Shown here in pieces: positions 17,334 through 27,219 of a stretch of DNA of 64,000 bases. The stretch comes from CAXBNB01 sp049115735 (lineage in GTDB: Bacteria > Bacteroidota > Bacteroidia > Cytophagales > Cyclobacteriaceae), in assembly GCA_049115735.1 (NCBI GenBank), contig JAGDZP010000010.1, positions 186,001-250,000 on the forward strand. The letters run 5' to 3'. Each line of letters begins with the position of its first letter. Within the stretch, counting starts at the first letter, position 1. The notes under the pieces were generated by a model. It saw only the letters and a list, made by a program, of their open reading frames with translations. It searched no databases and was not told the DNA's origin. The position numbers and the translations under genes were made by a program.

Positions 17334-18224
17334 ATGAAAAGAAGAGCATTCACAAAACTCACTGGTTTAAGTGCTATTGCCATTTCCACTACTGGATTTG
17401 TCAGTTTTAATGGCAATTCTTATGTTGGAGACTGTGAGACTACAACAGACATTTTGGGTCCATTTTATAGGCCAAACAGTCCTGTTAGGAGCAATTTGAT
17501 TATTAAGGAGTTACAAGGTGATGTGGTGGAGCTTTCAGGTGTAATTAGAAATGAGGATTGTACTACTGCAATGAAGGGTGTCAAAGTGGAGCTATGGCAT
17601 TGTTCGGCAGATCAGGTTTATGACAATGAGTCCGATGAATTTCGATATCGTGGAACTGTTTTATGTGATCACAATGGTAAATATAGTTTTTTAACTCAAA
17701 TGCCTGTTCCTTATGACGTTGGTGGTGGAGTCTATAGGCCAGCACATTTTCATATAATGTTTTCCGCTGAAGGACACCAAAGCTTAATCACACAAATCTA
17801 TTTCACAGGTGATCCATACCTAATGAAGGATTCATCTTCAAGCGCTGATGAGGCGCAAGGTAGAATATTAGAAGTGAGAGAATTCGGTGGTGCAAAAAGA
17901 GTATCATTTGATATCAACATGAACAAAAAACTTTCGGCTTCATATGGTGCATTGAATAAATTAGTCGGAAAATATAGGGATCTCGCGGAGGATATGACGA
18001 TAGAACTTTTTCAATATCAAGGTACGCTTTGGGAGAAAAATGAGGTGTTTGGGCAAGGCTATGAATATGTGGGGAATAATATCTTTACATTACCAGGTTC
18101 TCCTAAGGGGTCTTATAAAAACCTCAGATTTGACTTACAAGAAGATGGTACTAAATTGAAGATAGAAAGGAAATGGCGGGGAGAAGATGAGTCGGTTAAA
18201 AACTTTGTTAAGCTGAAGATTTGA
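17334..18224 (+). CDS. Tat-exported intradiol ring-cleavage dioxygenase-like protein with extra C-terminal domain
   Basis: 296 residues from the ATG at 17334, which puts a twin-arginine-like motif (KRRAFTK) at the N-terminus; the frame extends back to a GTG at 17247 but that would bury the signal. The dioxygenase fold is marked by ILGPFYRP, VELWHCSADQVYD, YRGTVLCDHNGKY and RPAHFHIMF, giving plausible Tyr and His-x-His ferric-iron ligands. These enzymes cleave catechol-like rings between the hydroxyls. Residues about 200-296 form an added domain I do not recognise. No aromatic-degradation genes are nearby, so the substrate is open; it may be an extracytoplasmic enzyme. Confidence 0.8.
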   Translation: MKRRAFTKLTGLSAIAISTTGFVSFNGNSYVGDCETTTDILGPFYRPNSPVRSNLIIKELQGDVVELSGVIRNEDCTTAMKGVKVELWHCSADQVYDNESDEFRYRGTVLCDHNGKYSFLTQMPVPYDVGGGVYRPAHFHIMFSAEGHQSLITQIYFTGDPYLMKDSSSSADEAQGRILEVREFGGAKRVSFDINMNKKLSASYGALNKLVGKYRDLAEDMTIELFQYQGTLWEKNEVFGQGYEYVGNNIFTLPGSPKGSYKNLRFDLQEDGTKLKIERKWRGEDESVKNFVKLKI

Positions 18225-18240
18225 AAAAAAAATTTGAAAG

Positions 18241-18828
18241 TTATTTAAGCTTTTCTAAATCATTCGGAGTATCTATATCGATCTGTCCTTCCTCGAAATC
18301 GGTAAATATCGTTTGATTACTGTGAGTTGTTATAATTGATTTCGCTCCTTTGTCTTCTTTTAGCATGCTTAAATCGTTAAACAAGCTTTTCTCAAAAATT
18401 GCAGGTACACCATAGCTGCCACCGTACTTACAAGCTATAATTAAGCTTGCGTCATTTTTATATGAGATGTAGAGTTTCTTTAAAAGCTCAGCAGAAATTT
18501 TGGGCTGATCTGAGAGTAAAACCATAATCGAGTCAATGTTCGGGTGTCTGGACACTATTGCATCAATGCCGCAGGAAATAGAGCTGCCAATTCCTTCCTT
18601 CCACTTCTTGTTTGACACATGGTCGATATGACTGAAATCAACCTGACCTACTATGGTCTCTTCATTGCCACCTAAAACAACAGTTACCTTGTCAGACACT
18701 GTTTTTGCACAATCAATGGTGTAGCCCAGTAGCGTAGTACCTTTATAATTGATTAGTTGTTTTGCTCGCCCAAGGCGACTGGACTCTCCGGCGGCTAGTA
18801 TTAAGATAGCTAAATCGGTGCGGTTCAA
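18241..18828 (-). CDS. MobA/MocA-like nucleotidyltransferase
   Basis: 195 residues with the NTP-transferase signature LAAGESSRLGRAKQL (about 11-25) and a later LSDQPKIS metal-binding region. This resembles MocA, which attaches CMP to molybdopterin, more than glucose-1-phosphate enzymes. It overlaps the upstream XdhC-family gene by four bases (ATGA), so the two are co-translated. XdhC and MocA both serve molybdenum hydroxylases by handling or sulfurating the cofactor. The hydroxylase itself is not in this window. Confidence 0.85.
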   Translation of the reverse strand: MNRTDLAILILAAGESSRLGRAKQLINYKGTTLLGYTIDCAKTVSDKVTVVLGGNEETIVGQVDFSHIDHVSNKKWKEGIGSSISCGIDAIVSRHPNIDSIMVLLSDQPKISAELLKKLYISYKNDASLIIACKYGGSYGVPAIFEKSLFNDLSMLKEDKGAKSIITTHSNQTIFTDFEEGQIDIDTPNDLEKLK

Positions 18829-20003
18829 TTGGCTTTTTCGTTTGGAAAGAAATTCTTCAAGTATACCTGTTTGAATACCTGCTCATCTTTTCCATCTTTG
18901 AAATGAATTGGGCCTTTGCGATACTTTAAAAAACCGCCGTTTCTATTGTTGAACTTTGCTTGAATTTCGCTGATGATAGATACAGCGATCTCATCGGGTG
19001 TTTCTGCTCCAATGTCAAGTCCGATGGGGTAGTGTAGTTTGTGTAGTATGTCTTCTGATAGCTCAACATCATTCTCTTTCATGTGAGTAATCAATTTCTC
19101 TGCTCGCTTTTTTGGTCCTAAAACCCCTATATATGAAGCCTCAGAGTCAATTATTTGCATAATCACGTCTTTGTCATAGTTCAGGTTATGTGACATGAGT
19201 ATAATAGCCGTAAAGGGGCTGATATCAAATTCCTTTGACACATAGTCTCGTTGACAGGAAACCATCTGATCAGCCTTAGGGAAGTTGATTGGGATCAAAT
19301 GTGCAACACATTCGTCTGAAACAGTCACATTCCAGCCCAGCACACTGGCCAACTCAGTTACTGGTTTTGCATCAAATCCCCCACCAAATATGAGGAGGTC
19401 TATGCCTGGTTGAATGACTTCTATAAAAACCTTGACTTTTTCAGCCTTGTAGTATTTGGTTTCAGATTTTTTAGTTTCTAAGATTTCAGTAAGGTCCTGA
19501 TCAAAGAGATGTTTTAGCTCATCATTTGTCGATAACAATTTGCCATCAGGAGCCAGGATGCATTTATCTCCAACCTTTATATTCTCATTTCCAGACTCAA
19601 ACACTGTCGCAACGATTCCATAATTTCTAAAACCCAGAAATGACTCAATTTGCTTGATTGGGTTATCCACAGCTTCCGGTTCTATCGGTTCGATCAAAAT
19701 ATCGATGATGCCGTTGCAGCCCAGCCCTATGCCTAGTTTGTTGTCATCATCATTGGTGGTGTCATAGGTCACTGTTCTTGGTTCTTTGTTCAAGATCACT
19801 TGTCTTGACTTGCGCAGGGCATCACCCTCCAGGCATCCGCCGCTTATGGAACCAACCCAACGGCCATTGTCGAACATGAGCATCCTTGCACCCGGACTTC
19901 TGTATGATGAGCCTTTTACCTGTACCACAGTGGCCAAAGCGGCCTTTCTTGTAGAAAAATCAACCTCGTTGTAGGTTGAAAGGATAGTTTTGAATTCTTT
20001 CAA
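18825..20003 (-). CDS. XdhC/CoxI family molybdenum-cofactor maturation protein
   Basis: 392 residues. The N-terminal XdhC/CoxI domain shows ATVVQVKGSSYRSPGARML followed by GSISGGCLEGD, and the C-terminal Rossmann domain shows LLIFGGGFDAKPV and later VLGPKKRAEKL. XdhC proteins bind sulfurated Mo cofactor and hand it to xanthine-dehydrogenase-type enzymes. It is translationally coupled to the MocA-like gene just downstream. It is transcribed away from the class V aminotransferase gene, which starts 89 bases to the right. Confidence 0.92.
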   Translation of the reverse strand: MKEFKTILSTYNEVDFSTRKAALATVVQVKGSSYRSPGARMLMFDNGRWVGSISGGCLEGDALRKSRQVILNKEPRTVTYDTTNDDDNKLGIGLGCNGIIDILIEPIEPEAVDNPIKQIESFLGFRNYGIVATVFESGNENIKVGDKCILAPDGKLLSTNDELKHLFDQDLTEILETKKSETKYYKAEKVKVFIEVIQPGIDLLIFGGGFDAKPVTELASVLGWNVTVSDECVAHLIPINFPKADQMVSCQRDYVSKEFDISPFTAIILMSHNLNYDKDVIMQIIDSEASYIGVLGPKKRAEKLITHMKENDVELSEDILHKLHYPIGLDIGAETPDEIAVSIISEIQAKFNNRNGGFLKYRKGPIHFKDGKDEQVFKQVYLKNFFPNEKAN

Positions 20004-20092
20004 AAGGGAATCAGTTTAATAGTCTGCTAAAGTTACAATTTTAAATGCTATTCCAATAATCTCTATATTGGCATCTCTGAATAAAAGTAAAG

Positions 20093-21190
20093 ATGATCAA
20101 CTGGGAAGAAATAAGATCTCGATACCCTCTGATTGAAAAAGGTGGATATTTCAATACTGCATCCTTTGGAGCTATATCACAATCTACGATTGATATAGCA
20201 ACCAAAAAGCATGAAGAACATATGCTTAGTGGTAACGAAAATTATAATACCTGGGTGCAGGAACTTGTACAGCTCAAGGTTGAATTAGGGCAGTACATTA
20301 ATACTGATAATAGAAATATCACATTTTTCTCAGATGTAAGTAATGGGATAAATAAGGTTAGTGATGTGCTATCTGGCGAATTAGAAGTTACATTGATTAG
20401 GGAAGACTTTCCTTCTGTTACACTTCCATGGATCACCAGAGGCTATAAGATCAAATGGATCGACTATGAGGAATTTACGGTAGATTATCTAGGTGCTATT
20501 GAAAAGAGCCTCAAAGCAGGTTCAAAAATATTGTGTTTGAGTTGGGTGTTTTACAATCACGGTTTCCGGATTGAAGAAGATAAAGTAGGTGAACTTTGCA
20601 AACAATATGATTGCTACTTCATTCTCGATGCTACCCAGGGATTGGGGGCTTATCAGATTAATGTAAAACAAGCGAGCATAGATTTCATGATTTCATCCTG
20701 CTTTAAGTGGTTTATGGCAGGCTATGGGTTGGCCATATCTCATGTCGCTGATTCTATTCTGGAGTTAAGGACTAGCCAGTCAGGTTGGAATATGTTAAAG
20801 GACTCTTCGGGCAGTATAGAAGACAGATCAAATTATGCGAAAGATGCATCAGTATTTGAAGTAGGGCATAGTAAGTTTCAGAATATCAGTGTTTTATATA
20901 ATTCATTTTCTGAAATGAAATCTATAGGTCTACCCGAGATATCCAATAGAACAACTCAACTGTCTCTAACTTTAGCAAAGGCACTGAAGGAATCCAACTT
21001 TGAAGTAATCTCTTTCAATGATTCTGCACCATCAGGTATGGTGAGCATTAAGTCCAATAACAAGATTTTGGAGAAGATAAAAGAACATGGAATTAGCTGC
21101 ACACCACGCAAAGATTATATTAGATTTGCCGTCTATTTTTACAATAATGAGGATGATATTAGTAGCCTGATAAATTCATTAAAAAACTAA
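20093..21190 (+). CDS. Class V PLP-dependent aminotransferase
   Basis: 365 residues of the fold-type I aminotransferase class V group (cysteine-desulfurase/isopenicillin-epimerase-like). The N-terminal YFNTASFGAIS is typical of substrate binding, ILDATQGLGAYQINV supplies the PLP-pyridine Asp, and SSCFKWFMAGYGLA contains the Schiff-base Lys205. No catalytic Cys loop like that of SufS is seen, so a selective cysteine desulfurase is less likely. A link to the adjacent XdhC gene (sulfur supply to Moco) is conceivable but not supported by the sequence. The reaction cannot be named. Confidence 0.85.
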   Translation: MINWEEIRSRYPLIEKGGYFNTASFGAISQSTIDIATKKHEEHMLSGNENYNTWVQELVQLKVELGQYINTDNRNITFFSDVSNGINKVSDVLSGELEVTLIREDFPSVTLPWITRGYKIKWIDYEEFTVDYLGAIEKSLKAGSKILCLSWVFYNHGFRIEEDKVGELCKQYDCYFILDATQGLGAYQINVKQASIDFMISSCFKWFMAGYGLAISHVADSILELRTSQSGWNMLKDSSGSIEDRSNYAKDASVFEVGHSKFQNISVLYNSFSEMKSIGLPEISNRTTQLSLTLAKALKESNFEVISFNDSAPSGMVSIKSNNKILEKIKEHGISCTPRKDYIRFAVYFYNNEDDISSLINSLKN

Positions 21191-21249
21191 TTGAATCCTT
21201 TTTTGCATCAAAAAACACTTAGCTCTAATCACGAATAAAACATACTTTC

Positions 21250-23700
21250 ATGCCTTCTATTGATTTCAAAAAGCAAGTTTTACCGCACCTGATCGCTATT
21301 TCAATTTTTGCTTTGGTGGTTGTTATTTTCTTTGCCCCGGTTTTTTTTGAAGGAAAATCCATTTCCCAGCATGATATCATGCAAGCTCTGGGCGGATCCA
21401 AGGAGGTAAAAGATTACAAGGCTGAAACAGGAGAGGAGACCTTATGGACTAACTCTATGTTTGGAGGGATGCCATCCTACTTGGTGGGTGCGGAATATCA
21501 TGGTGATCTGATTAAGGTTGTTCAGAAAGTAATCTCAATGGGGCTCCCATATCCTGTCTCTTTGGTATTTCTATCTTGCCTATGCTTTTATATTATGCTC
21601 TTGTGCTTCAAAGTAAGGTCATGGTTGGCCATAATCGGAGCTCTGGCCTATGGACTTACGGGTTTTGTTATCATAAGCCTTGGTGCAGGCCATAACCTAA
21701 AGATAGCTGCAGTGGCTTTTATGCCGCTTGTGCTGGGAGGCATTCACTTGTCTTTTGATCGAAACAAAATATGGGGCTTTATCCTGACTGCATTGGGATT
21801 GGCTTTGGAGTTAAGGGTGAATCATTTACAGATAACATATTACCTGCTGTTGATTGTGTTGGCATACGGCTTATCACGATTGATCTTTAGCATTAAAGAG
21901 CATACTCTGCCTGATTTCTTCAAGACGCTGGGCATTCTAGTGATTGCTGCGGGACTAGCTGTAGGGGCAAATTTTGGTAGAATGTGGACACTCAAAGAGT
22001 ATAGTGAATATTCTACTCGAGGTAAATCTGAATTGTCTTCGTCTGGAGATAATGAATCTGGTCTGGATGTCGACTATGCTTTTCAATACAGCAATGGCAT
22101 CACAGAACCAATATTCTTGTTTATTCCTAATTTCTTTGGTGGATCTATGGCAGAAAACCTCGGTAAAAACTCCAACCTGGAGCAAGCCCTGAGAAAGAAT
22201 GGAGTAGAACGTAGGCAGATTAAAGAAATGACCGAAAATGCCCCAGCATACTGGGGAGACCAACCTGCCACAGCTCCATATTACGCAGGAGCTATTGTTG
22301 TATTTCTATTTGTGCTAAGTCTGTTTGTACTTGACAGCAAGCATAAATATTGGTTGCTTGGAATGGTATTATTTTCCGTTATGTTGAGTTGGGGTAAAAA
22401 CTTTGAGTCTTTCAACTACTTCATCTTCGACTACTTGCCAGGCTACAACAAGTTCAGGTCAGTGACATTTACAATTATCATCACCGTTTTCTGTATTGTA
22501 TTATCGGCATTGATGGGATTGGAAAAGCTCCTTGCCTCTGAGTGGAATAAAGAAATACAAAAGAAATTATTCATTGCGCTGAGCATTACCGGTGGTTTCG
22601 CTCTTTTATCTGCTTTGCTGGCAGGAATTGGTGGTTTTTCCGGTGCTGTTGATTCAAGATTGCCGGAGTGGTATGCTGAGGCCATCAGGGCCGACAGAGA
22701 ATCCCTTTTACGAATGGATGCTCTTAGATCATTGTTTTTTGTTATGGTTTGCGCGACATTGCTATGGCTTTATTTTAAGAACAAAATGAAGTTGGGTATT
22801 GTTATTGCCTGCCTTGGATTTCTGGTTTTTATTGACCTTTTTCTTGTGGATAAACGATTGCTAAAGAGCTCCTCATTCCAGCGAAACCCAAACAGAACGG
22901 AATTCACAGCCAATGAAGCTGACAAAAGAATCTTACAGGACAAAGATCCTAATTTCAGGGTATACAATCTGATCAATTCATTTGCTGAAGCCAGGACTTC
23001 CTATTTTCACAAAAGTATTGGAGGTTACCATGGAGCTAAGATGGGAAGGTATCAAGATCTGGTGGAGCATGGCCTTACCAAAGAGACTTCAGCCTTAATT
23101 AACGGACTACAAAGCAGGCAATCCAGCTTTAGTGATTTGCATATTCTCAATATGTTGAACACCAAGTATTTCATTGCCGGAACTGCGGCTAACCTCGTGA
23201 TGCCTAATTCGAATGCCAACGGAAATGCCTGGTTTGTAAGTGAAGTGAAAAAAGCTGGCTCTCCAGACGAAGAAATTGAAATTCTTAATCAAATTGATAC
23301 GAAGCAGAGTGCAGTGGTAGATACTTCTATGTTTAAGGCTTCCAAGGAAAAGTATAGCGGCGCTCACATTATACAATTGCTTGAGTATAAGCCCAACTAC
23401 CTGAAGTACGAGGCGACCTGCTTTGATGATGCTTTTGCTGTATTTTCAGAAATCTACTATCCGAAAGGCTGGACAGCTAAAATAGATAGTACCGAAGTAG
23501 ATATACATAGAGCCAATTATGTGTTACGTGCATTAGAGGTGCCGGAGGGCACACATACCATTGAATTTGAATTCAAACCAAACTCATATTATACCGGTAA
23601 TTCCATCATGATGGTTTTCGGCGGTACCATCATCCTTTGCTTTTTTGCTGGTGTTTTCTATACTTTTCGAGGATTGAAGGAAGAGGAGGCACAAGCCTAA
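21250..23700 (+). CDS. YfhO family polytopic membrane protein
   Basis: 816 residues with roughly a dozen transmembrane segments from about 12 to 540, a long extracytoplasmic domain, and a last helix near 780-805. The C-terminal block (YYPKGWTAKIDS, then NYVLRALEVPEGTH) is typical of YfhO proteins. Members resemble GT-C-fold glycosyltransferases, and Gram-positive YfhO glycosylates lipoteichoic acid. In Bacteroidota the acceptor is unknown. It sits tail-to-tail with the flippase gene of the glycan cluster, only seven bases away, which makes a role in surface glycosylation plausible. Confidence 0.88.
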   Translation: MPSIDFKKQVLPHLIAISIFALVVVIFFAPVFFEGKSISQHDIMQALGGSKEVKDYKAETGEETLWTNSMFGGMPSYLVGAEYHGDLIKVVQKVISMGLPYPVSLVFLSCLCFYIMLLCFKVRSWLAIIGALAYGLTGFVIISLGAGHNLKIAAVAFMPLVLGGIHLSFDRNKIWGFILTALGLALELRVNHLQITYYLLLIVLAYGLSRLIFSIKEHTLPDFFKTLGILVIAAGLAVGANFGRMWTLKEYSEYSTRGKSELSSSGDNESGLDVDYAFQYSNGITEPIFLFIPNFFGGSMAENLGKNSNLEQALRKNGVERRQIKEMTENAPAYWGDQPATAPYYAGAIVVFLFVLSLFVLDSKHKYWLLGMVLFSVMLSWGKNFESFNYFIFDYLPGYNKFRSVTFTIIITVFCIVLSALMGLEKLLASEWNKEIQKKLFIALSITGGFALLSALLAGIGGFSGAVDSRLPEWYAEAIRADRESLLRMDALRSLFFVMVCATLLWLYFKNKMKLGIVIACLGFLVFIDLFLVDKRLLKSSSFQRNPNRTEFTANEADKRILQDKDPNFRVYNLINSFAEARTSYFHKSIGGYHGAKMGRYQDLVEHGLTKETSALINGLQSRQSSFSDLHILNMLNTKYFIAGTAANLVMPNSNANGNAWFVSEVKKAGSPDEEIEILNQIDTKQSAVVDTSMFKASKEKYSGAHIIQLLEYKPNYLKYEATCFDDAFAVFSEIYYPKGWTAKIDSTEVDIHRANYVLRALEVPEGTHTIEFEFKPNSYYTGNSIMMVFGGTIILCFFAGVFYTFRGLKEEEAQA

Positions 23701-23707
23701 TTTCTTT

Positions 23708-25186
23708 TTACTTCCTTAGATACTTTCCAATAAGTTCATTTATATCTTCAGAAACTTTGAGGAAATAAATTGTTGGCAGAAAAATGGCCGTTAGCAATCC
23801 ACCATGTATTAATATTCCAAAATAGGGATTGGCAATTACTGGTATCAGAAAGGTACTTATTCCATAACAAATTAAGCCACATGTGAGTACCAGGATAATT
23901 CTGTAATCAAGCGGTTGGTATTTTAGTACTCGGTTCAAAAAGAAATACCTACCAACGTTAATAATGATAAGGGCGAGACAAGAGGCAAGGGCTGCACCAC
24001 TAATACCATAGGGCGGAATAAGGAGATAATTGAACAAAACAACCAGTATGATGAGTGATGCTGTGAAATACGTATTGAGTTTGTAGAATTTTGAACTCGA
24101 AATTATTTCATTATTGGCGCCAGTGAGCATGTCAAAAACATGGGCAAGGCCGATAAATAGAACAACATATTTGCCTTGAGCGTATTCAGAAGGCAGGATT
24201 TCAAAGACATAATCAATGTTCAACCAAACCCCCAGGAAAAGGTACACAGCGAAGATGAATTGGTTTAAGCAGCTTTTGTAATAAACAGATTTAATCAGGT
24301 CTATATCACCAGTATGCCAGGCACCTGAGACTACTACGGCAGAGACTCTCTTGATGGCCTTAGATGGAATACTGACAAAAACACCAAAGAAGAAGGCTGT
24401 GGTGTAAATGCCCGTAGGAGAGGTACCGAGAAAATTTCCGACCATAATTTTATCCACTTCCAAAACTATAATACCCCCAACACTGCCAAGCAAGCCATAA
24501 AACCCAACTGAAGCAATATCTTCCCTGAGGGTTCTGCCGAAGTTTAAAAAATTGCGGTACTGAAAATTGACTTGTTTTCGAAGGATTAAAAAAGCCATAC
24601 TGACTATCCCAGGACTACTCAAGCCTATTGTGTAGAGAATGAAGAGGAGTTCGAATTGGGCTGATTCCAGATGCCAAAACAGGAGCAGACTCAGAGTAAT
24701 TAAAAATTTAAGCAGAAAGCTTTCACCAAATGAACCTAGCACAGTATTGTGTAACATTCTGACAAGCGGGTCAAAATTCTTGAATACCAGCCTAAGTACA
24801 AATAAACCTGCAAAAGCCCATACAAACGGCTCAAATTCTGCGGCAGTGTTCTTACCAGATATCAGCTGATCTTTAATCAAGAAGAAGAAGGCAATGCCCA
24901 ATATAGATCCAACTATCGTGAGTATGAAGGAGAAACTGAAGAACCCATGATGTGCGCCACTTGGGTCTTCTTTGAATTTAGGAAATAGCTTAATGGTAAT
25001 GAGCGGTAGCCCAAATGCAAACAAATTCGAAAACACATTAGTGTAGGCCGCAAGTAGTGAGATGATTCCGATTTGATCAGATGTAAGCAGAAAGGGCATC
25101 AACATCGCCGCATTGGCAAATCCCAGGAATACTCCCAGGTAGATATAAATGCTTGAATGTACGGCTTGTTTTCGTATAATGCCCAT
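23708..25186 (-). CDS. Oligosaccharide flippase (Wzx/polysaccharide biosynthesis protein)
   Basis: 492 residues with about 14 hydrophobic helices spread over the whole length, the usual pattern of the MOP-superfamily flippases. The N-terminal SIYIYLGVFLGFANAAML and the LEVDKIMVGNFLG segment (charged residues inside a helix) match the family. It is the last gene of the minus-strand cluster that includes GT4, GT11 and methyltransferase genes, and would move the lipid-linked glycan across the inner membrane. No Wzy-type polymerase is recognisable nearby. Confidence 0.88.
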   Translation of the reverse strand: MGIIRKQAVHSSIYIYLGVFLGFANAAMLMPFLLTSDQIGIISLLAAYTNVFSNLFAFGLPLITIKLFPKFKEDPSGAHHGFFSFSFILTIVGSILGIAFFFLIKDQLISGKNTAAEFEPFVWAFAGLFVLRLVFKNFDPLVRMLHNTVLGSFGESFLLKFLITLSLLLFWHLESAQFELLFILYTIGLSSPGIVSMAFLILRKQVNFQYRNFLNFGRTLREDIASVGFYGLLGSVGGIIVLEVDKIMVGNFLGTSPTGIYTTAFFFGVFVSIPSKAIKRVSAVVVSGAWHTGDIDLIKSVYYKSCLNQFIFAVYLFLGVWLNIDYVFEILPSEYAQGKYVVLFIGLAHVFDMLTGANNEIISSSKFYKLNTYFTASLIILVVLFNYLLIPPYGISGAALASCLALIIINVGRYFFLNRVLKYQPLDYRIILVLTCGLICYGISTFLIPVIANPYFGILIHGGLLTAIFLPTIYFLKVSEDINELIGKYLRK

Positions 25187-25209
25187 AGAGTAAGCGGCTG
25201 AATTCTTGG

Positions 25210-26310
25210 CTAAATTAGCCTATCATATACACTCAAAAGCTTTTGGGCTTCATTTTCCCAATTATATTTCGTTTTGATCAGATTACGTCCCTTTCGTCCC
25301 ATTTCTTCAGCTTCTTTTGGGTTGTTAATCAGATACGATATGGCCTCTGAGATCTCATCAATATTTTCAGGATCAACCAAAATACCACAATTGGATTCCA
25401 ATACAAACTTTGCTGACTCTCCAACTTTAGAAGCTATAACAGGCAAAGCGGCACACATATATTCGAATAGCTTGACAGGATAGTTCGTAGTATAGCGTGA
25501 GTTAGCTTCAGGGATAATAATGCCTATTCTGCTTTGATATAACTGTTCAAGCAATTGCTCATAGCCCAGCCAGCCGAGGTAATCTACATGCCTGCTTTCG
25601 AGCACATCGTCTTTCAATGATTCAGGAGAGAATTTACCACCAAGTACCAATTTGCAATCAGTAGAGGCATTTGCTTTGTCTATGGCCTCTGTCATTTTTA
25701 GCGCACCCCTGGCTTCAGAAATCAGCCCGACATATACAACACTTGATTCTCTATTTTGATAGTCCTCAGGCGGGTCAAATGAGCTGGCAATTGGAAAATT
25801 ACAAACCAGCGTAGTTTTCTTTTTAGGAAAAATACGTCCAATGATTGGTTCTGCTATTATGATCTGGTTAAACAGTAAACCAGCTGTTCGTTCTAAAATA
25901 CTGTAAAAACAAGCATATGGTAATTTTAGCCAGAACGGAATCCAATGCTGGTACATCGTTTGTCGATAAGTATCCTCATGAGCATCGTAAATCACTTTTC
26001 TGCCAAGAAGTCTTAAGACGATTCCGATAAATACCAGTTGAGCGTCGTGGATATGGAAAATGGAGGTGATGGGTCGTTTAATGGCCTTTGAAAGAATATC
26101 CAACGGGGTGAAAAACAACTTCTTAAAGCCCGAAGCATATTGTTCAACAACAATAATATTCACCCCGTCAACAGTCTCATTCTTTGTGTGTGGAACAACA
26201 ATGGATACATCATAGCCCGCACGGTGAAGGGTACTGGCCTGCTTTACAAAAATTCGCGTGTCAAAAGGGTAGTGGATGTATGTGGCTAGCTTTACTACTT
26301 GAGGTTTCAT
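25210..26310 (-). CDS. Glycosyltransferase family 4
   Basis: 366 residues counted from the ATG at 26310, which overlaps the upstream GT11 stop as ATGA; a further ATG at 26322 would overlap more and is less likely. The GT-B fold is indicated by an N-terminal LATYIHYPFDTRIFVKQ acceptor domain and a C-terminal nucleotide-sugar site with EYMCAALPVIASKVGE and later DPENIDEISEAI. It probably adds one sugar to the surface glycan. Donor and linkage cannot be predicted. Confidence 0.9.
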   Translation of the reverse strand: MKPQVVKLATYIHYPFDTRIFVKQASTLHRAGYDVSIVVPHTKNETVDGVNIIVVEQYASGFKKLFFTPLDILSKAIKRPITSIFHIHDAQLVFIGIVLRLLGRKVIYDAHEDTYRQTMYQHWIPFWLKLPYACFYSILERTAGLLFNQIIIAEPIIGRIFPKKKTTLVCNFPIASSFDPPEDYQNRESSVVYVGLISEARGALKMTEAIDKANASTDCKLVLGGKFSPESLKDDVLESRHVDYLGWLGYEQLLEQLYQSRIGIIIPEANSRYTTNYPVKLFEYMCAALPVIASKVGESAKFVLESNCGILVDPENIDEISEAISYLINNPKEAEEMGRKGRNLIKTKYNWENEAQKLLSVYDRLI

Positions 26311-27200
26311 AGCTTGATCCATTTTTCTGGCAACAAATCTTTGGTGTCATAATACTGACTCTTGTATACCGACTTCTTGTTGTATTTAGATTGAAACCAA
26401 TTTTTAGGGGCTATCACGATTTTATCCAAATTGGAGTTGAGCCATGCTCCCCACCAGCTAAAAGTACTGTTGGCGATGATATTGTGCTGGCAATTTGACA
26501 TCAAGACCATGTCCATGAAGGATTTTTCCCCGGTATTTTGGTCGACAAAATATGCATTGTCAACTTCACTGAATTCTTTTTGACACCAAGCTATATTATC
26601 TGAGAAGAAGTAAAACCTTGGATTCTCAGTTTTACTCTGAACAAGCTCGATAGCATTTTTATAGTACTCGGAACCAAGCCCACCAAAAAAGGTTTTGTAT
26701 TTTCTTAGATTTTTATAGTCTCCCATTCTTATATGAACGCTGACCGAATTCTCAACATTCAGTTGATCAATTAGTGACTTGTTTTGGTCATCGATTGGAG
26801 ACTTAGGCTGAATCTCAGCTCTGATTATATCCTGAATGTCTTCAAAATACTTTTCACTCTGCCAGTAACCGGAAAGGTATATGTCTTTGGGTAAATCAAA
26901 AAAATCAGCCACAAAATGATAATGGGGTTGAGCAAATGCCTTATCAGAAAAAGAATAATGGTTGAATTTGTTCAGTAACCTCTGAATCTTAAACCTTCCA
27001 ATCAGATTGTTTATTTCTGATTGCTCAGCAATTTCAGGATTTGTGCAAAAGTTGTCGAGCTCAAAACTTCGGTATTTGTGTAAAGTATAGGTGTATAGGT
27101 CGAGTTTTAGCTGAACCTCGTGCTTTAGCGCCAGAGCCTTTCCAGCAGCATATTGAAATAGCTGGTTTCCTAAACCGCCTCGTAACCTAACAATTACCAT
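26307..27200 (-). CDS. Glycosyltransferase family 11, alpha-1,2-fucosyltransferase-like
   Basis: 297 residues, full length for bacterial GT11. Seen are the donor-side RLRGGLGNQLFQYAAGKALA motif at the N-terminus (about 5-24), VSVHIRMGDY (the HxRxxDY-type GDP-fucose motif) near 152-161, and NSTFSWWGAWLN near 245-256. Family members transfer fucose in alpha-1,2 linkage to galactose; GDP-fucose synthesis genes are not in the window. It is four bases from the GT4 start by overlap and 19 bases downstream of the FkbM gene. Confidence 0.9.
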   Translation of the reverse strand: MVIVRLRGGLGNQLFQYAAGKALALKHEVQLKLDLYTYTLHKYRSFELDNFCTNPEIAEQSEINNLIGRFKIQRLLNKFNHYSFSDKAFAQPHYHFVADFFDLPKDIYLSGYWQSEKYFEDIQDIIRAEIQPKSPIDDQNKSLIDQLNVENSVSVHIRMGDYKNLRKYKTFFGGLGSEYYKNAIELVQSKTENPRFYFFSDNIAWCQKEFSEVDNAYFVDQNTGEKSFMDMVLMSNCQHNIIANSTFSWWGAWLNSNLDKIVIAPKNWFQSKYNKKSVYKSQYYDTKDLLPEKWIKL

Positions 27201-27219
27201 TCTTTAAGCTTTTTGCTGG

